Notes: generated by a model from the letters alone, not told the origin. Counted from the first letter of the stretch, positions 35,801-48,490 are shown. The stretch is DNA of 64,000 nt from Antedon mediterranea (GCF_964355755.1 NC_092674.1:1245001-1309000); one strand, 5' to 3'. Translations and numbers: made by a program.

Positions 35801-36069
35801 ATATTCCCAAATATGGTGATGATATGACATCATCATGGACACATCACATTTGTTTGATAGTGTAGACAGGACTTTACTTATCTCTATGTGAATTACTCCG
35901 TCTCTTACTTAATATTTGGCCCATTTATCATGGGAGCACTATTTGACCTTCTGAGCAGTCCTTCCTCTTCAAAGTCATGAATGCTGGCTGCAGATCGTGC
36001 TCTGGTCTGGACAGGGTCAACCTCCATTCTGCTGCTACTCTCTTCAGAGCTGGTGTCAGTATCACCCAT
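32890..36069 (-). CDS. FAM122: FAM122/PABIR family PP2A-B55 interacting protein
   Basis: Eight exons join in phase: 35909-36069, 35536-35623, 35155-35246, 34992-35043, 34468-34596, 33755-33899, 33413-33491, 32890-33061. They give 305 residues (human FAM122A has 287). Conserved blocks in order are LLRRSNSAPMING, APIRIPSRINQIKQEE, REVQSAFHMSQSWNEL, SSPSPTRIMPK, QCFSPSMQ, SSPSPIPSPTTQ, RARSMSPVLRPGTL and FKRKRM, ending in a Ser-rich tail. The family binds the B55 subunit of PP2A and restrains the phosphatase at the G2/M and checkpoint level. The IPSR..QIKQEE segment is the B55-contact region in the human protein. The protein is mostly disordered and rich in Ser-Pro sites. The last intron holds a repeat derived from exon 7. 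Confidence 0.93.
33120..33425 (-). repeat. About 40-bp minisatellite that includes the exon 7 splice donor
   Basis: Eight units of about 40.5 bp start near 33127, 33163, 33203, 33246, 33287, 33327, 33368 and 33408. The 33408 unit contains the real exon 7 end and donor of FAM122 (CATATGAG|GTAGGG on the minus strand). Six of the eight units keep GAGGTAG. The repeat fills the start of the last intron. Confidence 0.9.
34010..34150 (+). mobile_element. Probable LINE 3' tail with (TTATC)n
   Basis: The segment 'gaggatcaataaaagttat' leads into four TTATC repeats, the usual form of a truncated CR1/L2-type retroelement end. It lies in intron 5 of FAM122. Confidence 0.5.
34295..34418. mobile_element. 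MITE-B copy, intron 5 of FAM122
   Basis: Ends are 'aagcgtggttcccactag' and 'ctagtggcaaccaagctt'. The middle is shortened; 'gtgattggtcaa' is kept on one side only. Confidence 0.75.
35282..35430. mobile_element. MITE-A copy, intron 2 of FAM122
   Basis: It runs from 'tgctatctacactattaaac' to 'gatagtgcagacagagct'. It contains CCATATTTGG twice in reverse-strand form of the shared core. It lies 36 bp from exon 3. Confidence 0.8.
35737..35873. mobile_element. MITE-A copy, intron 1 of FAM122
   Basis: It begins 'agctctgcatacactatcaa', carries two CCAAATATGG motifs, and has a shortened right half ending 'gatagtgtagacaggact'. Confidence 0.8.
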
Positions 36070-37647
36070 GCTTTACTGTTTTGAAACACTTCATGTAAAA
36101 GGATATGATATAAAGATAATGAGCCCTTATATGATGTAGAATGAATCTATTAATCGGCATCATATAAAAATAATATAAATGTTTTGTTTCCAATAATATG
36201 ACATATAAAGCTTTCATCTTCCATAAAAATACTTGCATATAAATGTAAGGATCATTTATTTAATAAGAGGATTTTAACTAATTAAATTAGTATTATTATT
36301 TTATTAGTATCACTAGCCACTCACAGGCTAGGTCAGCAATCCCATTAGACTAGCTAGGGGAGCCTAGCCTACACTTTAGATTAGGCTTACTAGGGCCAGG
36401 CCTTTTTAATTTTATGTCAACAACAATACAATACAATACATTGGAAATCACAAATAAGTTTTGGAAAAAACCGAAAAAAAAAATATGCCTAGACCCTAGG
36501 CCAATTTCATATGCACACATTTTATGTGGACACACGTTACGAATATTTAGTTATAGGCCTACGGCCTAGGCCCAGCTATGCATAGTTTTTAAGAAAACAA
36601 AACACGAGCAGCATGCACGACACTGGACTTTCCCGGTGCTACACAAACTGAGAAGCATGATGTTTAGTTAACTCTTCGGCCTATATGGGCCTAGCGAAAC
36701 ATGTAATATTCTCTTTAAAGGAAGGATAATCTATAATAAAAGTCTATACGAGAATAAGGTGAATTGTTAACTATACCTTTCAGGGTGGGTAATAAGGGAA
36801 ATTTCAGTAGATTATCTACAAACCTGACAATTTATGAAGTAAGTAAACTTCCCTCGCACAAAATGTATTTTGTGAGCGAGCTGTCCTCACCTGAGCATGC
36901 GCAGATTGGTCTCTTGCTAAATATGCTAGAACTGCTGAACTTTTATTTTGTACTACACACAGTTAGCATCATGCAAGCTACACAATACTTCATTGTTTAT
37001 ACATGCCTATTTATATCACTAAGAATAACAGTTGAGATTGAAATTATAGAATTTAACATTAATAATTTGTACATCTGGCTGCTCAAAATATTAAATCAGG
37101 ATAGTCTTCTCGACGGGTATTTTATTATAATGACCTCTTTAACAATGAATAAAAACACACCTGTCCATGATTAATTATTTTCGTTATTTATTGTTTTAGT
37201 CATAATTGAAACCCTTAAGTGCCATCGTTTGAATTTGTCCGTCGAACGGCGTCCCTTGATTTTCTGATGTCGGCCTTTGTATTATAAAATATGATATACT
37301 TCAGCATAGTATTGTATTATATGTGCAACCTTTACGTAAGTAAAATTATTTCTATCATCGGAGTTTTTTTTTTTTTTTACTTCAGGCCTGATTACGAAGA
37401 ACACAGTTAGATGATATGTGAATCGGTTTTAACATCCAAGTACGGAAATAATCCAACAAATTTCTATGGAACAAATAAAATAGATTATTTAGCTTAAATA
37501 TAATAAGTAAAGAAGGATATTATAAGCCTGAACTGTTAAACTGTATTTAAGCTCTGTCTACACTATCAAAGTTTATGTGACAAAAAATGTGATGTGCCTA
37601 AGTATATACGATAATGTCATATCACTACCAAATTTGGCATATCACTA
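36070..37647. other. Intergenic region between FAM122 and the ceramidase gene
   Basis: This holds the 5' flank of FAM122 and the 3' flank of the ceramidase gene. I see no other gene. A 136-residue frame at 36764-37174 has no recognisable domain. A truncated MITE-A lies at 37550-37661. Confidence 0.55.
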
Positions 37648-37661
37648 TCATATTTGGCCAC
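37550..37661. mobile_element. Truncated MITE-A copy at the end of the ceramidase gene
   Basis: The left end 'agctctgtctacactatcaa' and the core are present, but the right terminal repeat is missing after 'catatttggccac'. The proposed stop codon of the ceramidase terminal exon (37648-37650) lies inside its edge. Confidence 0.75.
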
Positions 37662-40600
37662 AATTACTTGAGTTTGCGGCCTTCTTCAAAGTCTGTCTAG
37701 ATAATAATAATATTAATACCTTTAAAAACGGCTTGTGATTTAAAAACTTGCTTCGCAGATCGTAACTGTTAAATTTAAGGAATTAAATAAAATATTAAGT
37801 TGTTAAAATAGGTCTACGTTTGGAGTCTCCATGCCAATCATGCATCAATAACCTGATATTCATAAATCATACGGTATGTAAAAGAAAGTGAATCGCTTTA
37901 TAGTCTTTCAAAAAAAAAAATTGTTACATAAAGGCACTTTTTACTTACATAAAAATGGCATGGAAAGCAGTGCCTAGCCCCGAGAACACGTGCCACCAGG
38001 CATGAAGCTGTAGAGCAGGCTGAATAAATTGCGGCAGAGAACCTCTTACTTCCCTAAACAAAGTTTATCGTCTTTTTTATAATGTATTTATGTATGAACC
38101 AAATAAATTCAATCAATCAATCAATCAAGTACAAAATATATAAATGCCGATTCACTGTGGTATTAATAAAGGTATTGGAATGATGCCCATATATGTACAT
38201 TATTATGTCATATGACTACAATATTTGGGTATATCACTTACCGTATTTGGGCACACCACACTTATGTGATGTGTCCAAGGTTTGAAAGTGTAGACAGAGC
38301 TTAATAAATTACCTTAACTCTGAGCATGCAAAGCGGTCAACAACCCAGCACAATCCAGCAAGAACAAAGAACATCAAAGACAACAACAAGTAACTTTTGT
38401 TACAACGATAGTTTCTGAAATTTAGAAGATGTTATCAATAACTTTTGCTATTTTTTTGCAATAGATTGTAATATTCAAGTTAGTTTCTAAATGACTTAAA
38501 TAAAAATGTAAAGAAGCCTGTGAGGTAATTGTCACGTGACTAACCTTGCATAATATATTGATAGAACGACAACTATTAGTAGGTTGATGAAGAATGCTGT
38601 CTAAATAAATGTTAAATGGAAAAGGCAATTATCAAATTATAGATATTCATTTATCTTGTCATTTCATTTATCCTCATCTATCATCATCTATCATCATCTA
38701 TCATCATCTATCATCATTATATCTGCCAACACTCAGAAGCAACTAATTAAAATGGGCGTACCCTAAATAAGAATGGCGTCGGACTAACAACTGTTACTAC
38801 GGTAACTATTACAGATCCAACAAGCAGCACCAAAGATAGAAATATGTTCTGTTTTTGTCGAGATGATTGAGTTTCAATTCTAAAAATGACACAAAAGACT
38901 ATTTATAAATGCAATACAAAAGAGTTTGATTTCGTTTCCGTTGCTATTGAATATCTTTACCATTCTATATTAATTATTATTATATTTCAAAAACTTTCCA
39001 GATACTCACAGGCAAAACATGTAGACGGTGATAGCCCATATCATTGGAAGCTGGTCGAAAAGCTTGAAGATTGAATAACAGTTACGGTTAAGACCACCGA
39101 AATAATATATATCGGCCATCATAAAAGTAATAGAAAAAAAAGTGAACAATATTTTACCTGGCCTGTGAGACTGAGTGTCATGTGAAAGAAACATGATCCA
39201 ATTCCAACAGCTAGATTTTGAACAAAGAGAACATGAGTTAGTGTTGAATATAAGAACCTAGGGTACACATTGGAAGAATCTAGGGGTACACATTGGAAGA
39301 ACGTACCTAGGGGTACACATTGCAAGAACCTAGGGGTACACATTGCAAGAACCTAGGGGTACACATTGCAAGAACCTAGGGGTACACATTGCAAGAACCT
39401 AGGGGTACACATTGCAAGAACCTAGGTGTACACATTGCAAGAACCTAGGGGTACACATTGCAAGAACCTAGGGGAACACATTGCAAGAACCTAGGGGAAC
39501 ACATTGCAAGAACCTAGGGGTACACATTGCAAGAACCTAGGGGTACACATTGCAAGAACCTAGGGGTACACATTGCAAGAACCTAGGGGTACACATTGCA
39601 AGAACCTAGGGGTACACATTGCAAGAACCTAGGGGTACACATTGCAAGAACCTAGGGGTACACATTGCAAGAACCTAGGGGTACACATTGCAAGAACCTA
39701 GGGGTACACATTGCAAGAACCTAGGGGTACACATTGCAAGAACCTAGGGGTACACATTGCAAGAACCTAGGGGTACACATTGCAAGAACCTAGGGGTACA
39801 CATTGCAAGAACCTAGGGGTACACACTGCAAGAACCTAGGGGTACACACTGCAAGAACCTAGGGGTACACATTGCAAGAACCTAGGGGTACACATTGCAA
39901 GAACCTAGGGGTACACATTGCAAGAACCTAGGGGTACACATTGCAAGAACCTAGGTGTACACATTGCAAGAACCTAGGGGTACACATTGCAAGAACCTAG
40001 GGGAACACATTGCAAGAACCTAGGGGTACACATTGCAAGAACCTAGGGGTACACATTGCAAGAACCTAGGGGTACACATTGCAAGAACCTAGGGGTACAC
40101 ATTGCAAGAACCTAGGGGTACACATTGCAAGAACCTAGGGGTACACATTGCAAGAACCTAGGGGTACACATTGCAAGAACCTAGGGGTACACATTGCAAG
40201 AACCTAGGGGTACACATTGCAAGAACCTAGGGGTACACATTGCAAGAAAGCAGTTTTCGTATCTTATATATTTTTCCAAAAATATAACTCATTATAGTGC
40301 TGGTAGGCCTATTCTAATGTCATTCTAAATATAACTCATTATAGTGCTGGTAGGCCTATTCTAATGTCATTCTAAATATAACTCATTATAGTGCTGGTAG
40401 GCCTATTCTAATGTCATTCTAAATATAACTCATTATAGTGCTGGTAGGCCTATTCTAATGTCATTCTAAATTGATATTTCACATTATGTCTATCAATGTT
40501 CATTCAATGTACGTCGCCCTCTAGACAAAGTGACAACTTACTTAATATTGCTAAATAGCCCACGACAAAACGCAACTCAGTTCCATTCCGAATACTATGA

Positions 40601-40883
40601 AATAATCCCAGAAATCCAGGAATAAAGATAAACAGATTTGATATTGTGTTCCCTACAAAGGAAAAAAAACATCAACAATATTCGTTAAATAACGTCGAAA
40701 CCTTTATGAATGAAAATGAGTCCGAAATGATGTGAATCTTTCTTTCATTACTGTGAACATAAAATAAGAAATTTACTCACAGAATTCAGCAACATACAGC
40801 GTTGTTTCGTAATTTTGCTCACACCAATCTGCCCGAGCTGTATGTGGTTCCCAAAATCCCTGTATACCTCCATCTCCGACCAT
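37648..40883 (-). CDS. ACER3: Alkaline ceramidase (ACER3-like)
   Basis: Nine exons join in phase: 40781-40883, 40542-40652, 39158-39210, 39010-39062, 38762-38879, 38545-38600, 38313-38414, 37949-38053, plus a less certain terminal exon 37648-37696. They give about 249 residues (human ACER3 has 267). The protein is a seven-helix membrane amidase of ER/Golgi that splits ceramide into sphingosine and fatty acid. Calcium-site residues are visible in DWCEQNY...AEFWNT (D19, W20, E22, N24, E33 in human numbering). The zinc site is GSCFFHMTL plus HAWWH, and the conserved Asp is in LFDQLPM. The start fits the human N-terminus closely. Introns 2 and 7 carry minisatellite and retroelement insertions. 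The family is secure. The subtype and last exon are less so, because the C-terminal residues do not resemble known ACER tails. Confidence 0.92.
38060..38130 (+). mobile_element. Short LINE-like 3' tail with (TCAA)n
   Basis: The stretch 'aaccaaataaattcaatcaa' followed by further TCAA units resembles a truncated retroelement end. It sits just upstream of exon 8 of the ceramidase gene, within its acceptor region. Confidence 0.4.
38181..38301. mobile_element. MITE-A copy, left end lost
   Basis: It keeps 'gcccatatatg', 'ttgggcacaccacact' and the right end 'gaaagtgtagacagagct', but lacks the left terminal repeat. It ends 12 bp from ceramidase exon 7. Confidence 0.7.
38664..38716. repeat. TCATCATCTA tandem repeat
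   Basis: About five 10-bp units of 'tcatcatcta' lie in intron 5 of the ceramidase gene. Confidence 0.85.
39252..40248. repeat. 23-bp minisatellite, about 43 units
   Basis: The unit is 'ggggtacacattgcaagaac' plus 'cta'. It is nearly uniform, with a few variants (gggaacac, gtgtacac, cactgc) and a divergent left edge. The array lies in intron 2 of the ceramidase gene, 42 bp upstream of exon 3 in transcript terms. Confidence 0.95.
40280..40467. repeat. 47-bp tandem repeat, four units
   Basis: Four near-identical copies of 'aaatataactcattatagtg' followed by 'ctggtaggcctattctaatg' and 'tcattct' lie in the same intron as the 23-bp array and directly next to it. The near-identity implies recent expansion. 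Confidence 0.93.
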
Positions 40884-43415
40884 TTTGCCTATTTAAATGA
40901 TAAGTATATTAAGTTTAATATACAGAGAACTATAAATGTACCTATATGCGACTCCATTTAAATGGTGAAAAATTTAACAGTATTTTACATAATTAATTGG
41001 TATGTAGGCAGGCCTACAACAAATTGAATTTTATGAAGAAATATATTTTCAATATACCTTAAACAATAGGCCTTTAGAATTCATGAACTCATAGAATATT
41101 TAAGCCTACCTTTAGAACTATTTACAGCGTTGCAGCTGCAATGTAAATACAATCAATGATGTTGATTGAACGAGTTGTGCTGCACATCAGTCTCGTGAAT
41201 AAATAAAGTTTACATATATAAGTGTGGAAACAAAGTTCATCAAAATGGCTGGTGTGCAATTATCAATTTGATAACAAATACAATTGTTATTGAAAATTAT
41301 ATTTGACCTTTGAACTTAAAAGAAACTTGGGCTCTCTAGATAATGTCTATAGTGTTAAGTAAAGTCAGCGATAAATTAAAAAGATTACATAATAACTGTT
41401 ATTGTTACTATCATTTCCACAATGTTGGTTCTAAAGTAGACCATATCCTTCCATATACTACTCTCCCATGTTCTTAATTGAGCTACCACTGAATTAGTGG
41501 CTCGTAGTATAGAATAATATACGCTTACCACCAGAAATATATAGTTAAACATTAAAATACAAATTGGCTGGTTCAGATGTTTTGCATGAACACACGCAAT
41601 TGTCACGCACGGAATAATATTGTAAAGTTCACATTTGTACGCTAAATCAACGTTATTATTACTATAATATCTATTGTACTTATAATTATATAGGTTATCG
41701 ATTACATATAGACGGGTCTTTATAGTTTCTTCATGAAAAGAATTCACGTTTCAATTTAAATATCACTCGATATTAATGACGTCATTCACATTATGAATCT
41801 CCGAGATTGCACCACTGTGATCTTAATACGATATATTTACACCTAGTCCTCCTTCCTAATGGCTTTTTAATTCTATAACTTGATTAAGAATCAAAGATTA
41901 CCAATTACTAATTCGACTTCACTGCTCTTAGAACGTTTTCATTATTCCAAATTATTGTTTCTAATCATCAGAATTTAATTAGCTACAAAATGGAACGATT
42001 AAAATCATGTTAATGGTTGCAGGATTGGAGTCAACGACATACGGCTGACTGAGTCATTCAATTATGAAGATTGTAAGAAAGTATTTTATTACAATAGTAT
42101 TATTAACACTGTCGTCTTATCATAACGATAGATTATTATTATTGTTATTTTAAACAATTTTCTTATTAGATTCAATAATTATTGATGAAGAATAATAACA
42201 ATATATAACTGTCAGCGACGACGACGGCTAAACAGCTTTGTGTACCATAAAAGCTTTGTATAATAATATGACCATTGTTTGTTATACTACAAATAGAATC
42301 CATTAATATTAAAATATTTTATTATTATTTATATATAAAATATACATCAGCATATTTGTTATTTAATTATTTCGTGTGCAAATTCTTGTCCTTATTCAAA
42401 ATTCTCAAATGATCCTATAATAGGTGAGAGGAGAAAATCGATCAATTGAGTTGATTTTTACAATTGGTAAGAATGGCTAACTTCGTACTTGGTTCTAAAT
42501 TTTAAATAATTCAGTCAATATTTGTTTTCGATCTTCTCGCAAACAACAAAACAAACAATAACATATGTATTAAAGAAATTTGACATTTAAAAAGTACAAC
42601 TTAAAACATGCCGTCTTATACTCATTGAAGTCATTAAACATTAATACCGGTAACAACATTGTTCAGTAAAAAATGTTTCTGAATCTCCTTTGTAATATTA
42701 ATGAACGATAACAAGTTAACGTACAATATTTGTTACGTATTAAAAATATACTATCAAATATCTTATTACGCCCGCAGTCTTTTGTTAACATCGGCACCCG
42801 TTCTACTAGAACAAACAATTAGCAGTGATTAAATTTGGTACAGAGCATTAAGTGTATTATTGGATTATATTTAACAAACAAACCAACCAAGTGAAACAGC
42901 TCTGCCGTTTATCAGTAATTAGCAAGTAATTAATTGAATTAAATTTACTAATGGTTTGTCCAAATTTGTATAAAAACCTGGTGGAAAAGATTTGAATTCT
43001 TAGTTACGAACTTGTTCTCGCTTCGGTCTCTAGTAAAACTAAAGCCTGTCGTTATTTTTAATTCATTCCTAAGTTCGGAAGAAGAAAAGAAAAGAAAACA
43101 ACTAACGAAAGAAGAAAATCGAAGAACAAATAATTAAAGCTGGTAAATGATTTCATGTTTGAGTTGCGAACTTGCTTTGATTGGTTTGTTTTTTTATCTA
43201 TGTTAGAACTTAAACCTAGTGTACGGTTTCCAATTAATTGAGTTCAACAGAAGAAAAAAAGAGAACAAAACAAAACTAAGGAAATAAATAGAAAGAAAGA
43301 AGAAGGAGAAGGAAGAGTAGAAATTTAGCAAAAAACTATAGCCGTTGTTATAGACTAGATAATTCAGATTATTGAAACAAATTAACAATTTGACCGAGAA
43401 ATAAAATATTCAAAT
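40884..43415. other. Shared 5' region between the divergent ceramidase and SHOX genes
   Basis: The two genes point away from each other across 2.5 kb. I see no coding gene here. A TATA-like 'gtataaaaac' lies at about 42969-42978. Purine-rich tracts follow at 43078-43135 and 43250-43320, probably within the SHOX 5' leader. Confidence 0.55.
42969..42978 (+). promoter_or_regulatory. Possible TATA box of SHOX
   Basis: The sequence GTATAAAAAC stands 437 bp upstream of the SHOX ATG. It would give a leader of roughly 400 nt. The site was assigned by motif only. Confidence 0.35.
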
Positions 43416-45565
43416 ATGGAACAACTCCAAGCTTTTGTTTCCAACTCATTTGCAGATGAAGACAATTCAAAATCTACAAGAAAAAATGTAGCACCTCTCA
43501 AGACACTTTGGAGTTGCCTCCGTGACGTTCAGGTGGACGAAGTTGATGACGATACCTCTTCTGATGCTGGATCATACAATTTAGTCACTTACGAAACAAG
43601 AAACGTAGAACATTGTAGCAATACGAAGAAATTAGAGCAAAGAAATCAATTAGGTAATGGCTATATTTTGTCTTGGATGGTTGCATCATTGGAGTGGGCC
43701 TATCGTTTTATCACATCAATCCAGTTGAAAATAGGCCTACATAAAGGTACCACGATTAAAATAATATAGGCATTAGAAATTATATTTTTCGTTTGTCCTG
43801 TGCAACATTATTTAAAATAAATATTTCACAATTATATTTGTGAAATAAGTTTACAAAGTAGTATGGTTTGTACGCAGAAAAATGTGATTTACCCATATAT
43901 GGACATATCACACTTTTTGTCAAATTAGTTTGACAGTGTAGACAGAGCCTTAAGCTCTATCTACACTATCAAACTTTATGTGACAAAAAAATGTGATGTG
44001 CCCATATATGGACATGATGATGTCATATCACTACCATATTTGAGCATATCACTGCTATATTTGGGCACATCACACCTTTTTTGTCAAACTAATTTGATAG
44101 TGTAGACAGAGCTTAAGAATATATTAATATTTACTATCATATATTATTTAAGTATTATTCGGTGTTTGTATTCCTTACAGAAACTGTAGAAAAATTACAT
44201 TCGTCAATAGATAATAATTTATCAGATAAAATAGAAAATCCGAATCTTATCAAAGAAAAAACAAAGATAAAACAACGACGAAGTCGAACGAACTTTACAA
44301 TGGAACAACTAAACCAACTTGAAAAACTCTTTGATGAAACGCACTACCCGGACGCATTCATGCGTGAAGAGCTAAGTCGTAAACTTGGACTTTCCGAAGC
44401 ACGGGTTCAGGTAAGTTTTGACTCATTATTTGGGCAAATCACATTATACATGCTTGTAGCGGGTGTAGTTTTACTTATTTATTGTACGTGTCTCCTTATT
44501 TGGACATTTAAAGAAAAATCAGGCATATCCTAAAGCAGCCTATCTTGCCTAGCTATTTTTCTATCTAGCTACCAACTATATGTATTTTAAGGTATTTACT
44601 ATATGATACATGCCATATTAGTCCTACTAACTATTAATAACGTATAGTATTATTATTATTACATATTAACTCTCTAATATTCGATGTAGTTTATTAATAT
44701 TATTCTACATGTTTTGCTTTAACATTAATGATACTGATTGTATTATATTTTAGGTTTGGTTTCAAAACCGACGAGCGAAATGTCGAAAGCAAGAAACTAC
44801 TGTAGGGAAAGGTATTTGCTTACTCTCATTATTATGTGCAAAGAATAAAAAAATATTTCGTTCATCTAATACTGAGGCCCCATTGGAAAATTATAATATT
44901 AATAAACTGAATAATTCATGTAATACATCTCAATTAAACCAAACCAAGGCCGGCTATCAAACACTTTCAAACACTGCTTTCATTTTCTTTTTCTTAAACA
45001 ATATTTATATTAACAGAGATCTATATTTTGGGTTAGTTGTACCAATTTACAACCAAAACTGAATACATTCACACGGCTTTCCTTGCCAGATTGCCTAAAA
45101 AATGTATAGGCCTATATTTTTCAAAAACAAAAGCTATTAATTTATTGTAAAGACTTTGGGTTTCTTCAAGTTGTCGCCAATGATATCACATCCAATTTTT
45201 CTCTACTTTATATTAATATTAAGTAACATAAGTTTTATTTACTTATAGGTTTTGGGGGCAACTTTGTCGGGAAACCGTTACCAATCGATTCATGTCACGT
45301 GGCTCCTTATCTAAGCGTAGGATCCGTAAAGCTACCAATAGATCGTCTACAGGCTCAGCTGCAAATGAACCTCTCTACGCCACCTGAGCCTAGGCCTATC
45401 GCAGCACCTTTCTTCCCGCATCCATTATTCATGTTTCCTTCTGCTAGTTATCCGTTTCATCTTGCCACACTAATGGGTGGGGTAATGACGTCACATAAGG
45501 CGGCAAGTATTGAAGATTTGAGATTAAAAGCAAAACGACACGCTCCTTCGTTTGGGCTATTGTAA
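43416..45565 (+). CDS. SHOX: SHOX-type paired-like homeobox transcription factor
   Basis: Four exons join in phase: 43416-43653, 44181-44410, 44754-44811, 45249-45565. They encode 280 residues. The homeodomain (about residues 111-170) contains [40 protein letters not shown] and [14 protein letters not shown], with Gln at position 50. Apart from a few residues it is the SHOX/SHOX2 homeodomain. An intron splits it between codons Q and V of RVQ|VWFQ, the classic paired-like position. After it come [11 protein letters not shown] and LQAQLQM, SHOX-specific blocks, and a C-terminal OAR motif ([19 protein letters not shown]). SHOX proteins are nuclear DNA-binding regulators of skeletal and neural development in vertebrates. 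The role here is unknown. Intron 1 holds two MITE-A copies. Confidence 0.96.
43871..43950. mobile_element. Truncated MITE-A copy, SHOX intron 1
   Basis: The right half only: 'cccatatatggacatatcac' through 'gtttgacagtgtagacagag'. It directly abuts the next copy, with TTA between them. Confidence 0.75.
43953..44113. mobile_element. MITE-A copy, SHOX intron 1
   Basis: A well-preserved palindromic copy from 'agctctatctacactatcaa' to 'ttgatagtgtagacagagct', flanked by TA on both sides. It contains CCATATATGG and the TGATGTCA core. It ends 67 bp before exon 2. Confidence 0.88.
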
Positions 45566-48490
45566 AATATTTACTATTTTAGCATCTCAATGTTTATGTA
45601 GGTTTTACAAAAGGCAATTTATACGTAAATATAATATAAATGTATGTTTTGAAATATCGGAGTTCTCACACCGATATTTTTGTGACGTATACAGTAACTT
45701 CAAACATATATTGTCTCTCTTACCTGAACACATATTTTTTTAATATGCCAGTTTATGTTGCATAATAGTTATTCAAAAAATTGAATCGATAAAAAAATGA
45801 TCTGACAAAAAAAAATTATTTCAGATAATAGTCAAATTGGCTCTGAGATAAATTTTAATTTAACAGTTTATTTTGTATACAGTATATAAGTCAAATCACT
45901 CTATTTTTTTCAATGCGAAACTAAATAACTTAAACAAATCATAAAAAGAAGGAGGCTGGAACTACAATGTTGAGGCCTTTGCAACAACATTCTTAACCCA
46001 TTATTGTAGCATACCTCCGACATCTAATTGCATTATACTCTTCATGTTCGTGCTTTTGAGTAAAAATTATAATTTTCTCGACAAAAAAAATGCAAAAGAG
46101 GAAAAATATGTGTTCCATTTCACTAACTCGTTAGTAAAATAACCTTATGATTTAAGCATACTATGATTATTTATAATGTGTGTGTTCCGTTTATTGATTG
46201 ATATTTTTGCTAGTATTCAAAGGGCGGTAGCCTAAACGACACTCAAGCGTTTTATGCTTGGTAATACTACTCCAATCGATTTTTTAAGTTAAATTTTTTA
46301 GTTTATTGGCCTAATAGTGTGTTGAACGTCAATTTTATGCTTAGTAGTACTACTCAATATCGATTTTAAGTCTATTTTTAGGTCTATAAACCTAATAGTT
46401 CGTTGAACGACAATAATTATTACAATACTGAATTCACACTTAAAATATGAAGATGACACTTGACAGTAAATTAACAATGATTAAAGATTAAACACTCTAT
46501 TAGAGTCGGAGAGCTATTAGAGTAAGACTTAGACTAAGTAATTAGAAAATCGTTCACAAGGACATGCTTTATCGATCGTTTTATAGGATGGCTAATCAGA
46601 CAAAGATTGAGTTTAATTAGTTCTCACTTGTTTAATGAATAAAAAATGTTGTATTCACGTCACTTTTTAAATTTTATTTTTTCTGTAATCATCATCATGC
46701 TGATAATTCAATGAAAGTCATTAATGAAAATTGTGATTAAAGTCTAGCTCCGGGTTTAAATTCATTGTTTACTATTAAACTTTGGCAACATGCAACATTG
46801 GCAAAACACATATTGTTTAACAGCGGTGAAGCTGAGCGAGTGGAATAAGCTCTTTCTAAAAACTGGAGCTACGGTAATTTTTCATAATATTATAATTCAC
46901 CAACATTTTTGCAATTTTGAAGAAATTATCTTAAGGAAAACCCTAAATACAAATCGAAACAACAATTAATTTTACACAAAAAAATAATATTTTATTATTA
47001 ATAGTTACCTTTTTAACGATTGTAAGTTATTGAAAATCAGTAAAATGTTCAAACATTACCAAAAGTCAAAAAACAATAATAATGCTATTGTCTGGATTGT
47101 TTGATAGTCATTAGCTTGGTGGCGCTCTCGTATAATCGATTATCATTGGTTTGTACACAATATTTTCTCTTTCATACACAAAGTAGCGTTCAGACTGAAG
47201 AAGACGCGTTGTAAGAAATACGTCGACGACGGTGTTACGTTTTCTGTAAAACAAACTTTTGTTACACGCCGACGATGTAAGTACGATTAAAATTATTAGT
47301 TATTCCTCTTGTTTTTATCATTATTTCTTTTACTTCTGCAACATGTTTTAAGCTGGTTAATTATGTTATTAAATGTTCCGATAAGGTTGAAAATTCATGT
47401 TTTTTTTAGATCATACTACTTAAATGTATTGTGAGTCATAATGGTATAATTATCAATAAGGATACTTTGAGGAAGCTACAAGTTTGTTACAATAACACAT
47501 TGCGTATGATACTTAATTAACAACGACATAAGTCATCAGTCTGTGTTATTAATGGGTAATGTTATCTTTCAAGAAAAATATTTTAACTAAAAATTAACCA
47601 CTCTCAACACAACCAAAGTTTTGGTTATTTACATTATGAGAAATGCAATTTATGGCTCAGCAGTTATACATTGGATCACGAATTTTAAAATAAGTGAATA
47701 GAGGTTCAGACTTATTAGTCTCCACGCACAATCAAATAATATTATTTATATCATTACAAATGTATAATATGATGTGTGAAATAAACTAAACTGAAACTGA
47801 TAAATGGATTACTGCACTGTAATTGTATTCATCGGCGGTGACACCAATATTGTTCACACGCGCGCGTATAAAGTCTTACCATCATCATTAAAACGCGCAT
47901 CCTATATGATTGCTGATTTAATTTGATTTATCTAGATTCCATACTGAAGATGAGTGGAGGGTTATTGTTAACGAAGAGACCTAGCCCTAGAAAGGAGTTT
48001 CAACACTTGCTCAAGATTTATTTAGTAAGATTTTAAAGACATCGTCTCCCTGAAAACAATTATTTCGTTTATTTTAATGTTACATGCGGTAGTTATTCCC
48101 TTTGACCAAGAATTCGATCGAAAAAAATAATTGCCTGAAATATTGACAGTATCTTCATTTTTTTATGTTTTTGGAAGACAATACATCTTTAATACTGTTT
48201 TTCAATATCAATTTAGGGCGACACAAACTTTTAAATTTGAGCACTGTAATGTTACAGGATAGCTTTATATTAAAAAATAAAGAGTAGGTCTATGCGTAGG
48301 GTATATTCAATACATGTGTTGCGAGAGTCGGGGTTGCAGTTAATACATTCACAATAGCTTGCATGTGTATAGTTTTAGTAACTGTTATTTGTTTTTCTTG
48401 AGGTTAGGCTAATTGTTTTCGCTTGAAACTTACAAAACCGAGTAATTGTAATTATTTTAATTTGTTTTTATTGGTATGTCATTGATGTAG
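45566..48490. other. Region between SHOX and the adhesion GPCR
   Basis: This holds the SHOX 3' UTR and the 5' flank, and probably leader exons, of the GPCR. A donor-like 'gacgatgtaagtacg' at 47272 could end a noncoding first exon. No other gene is visible. A stretch with 'ttatacgcatgcgtattcgt' (about 48660) resembles 31205-31230. Confidence 0.5.

Noticed and set aside
36764-37174. 136-codon plus-strand frame
   Set aside because: No recognisable domain, no conserved neighbour, and composition like the surrounding AT-rich DNA. It was left unannotated.
41385-41747. 120-codon minus-strand frame upstream of the ceramidase gene
   Set aside because: Low-complexity Ile/Val/Tyr content and no family resemblance. 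Likely chance.
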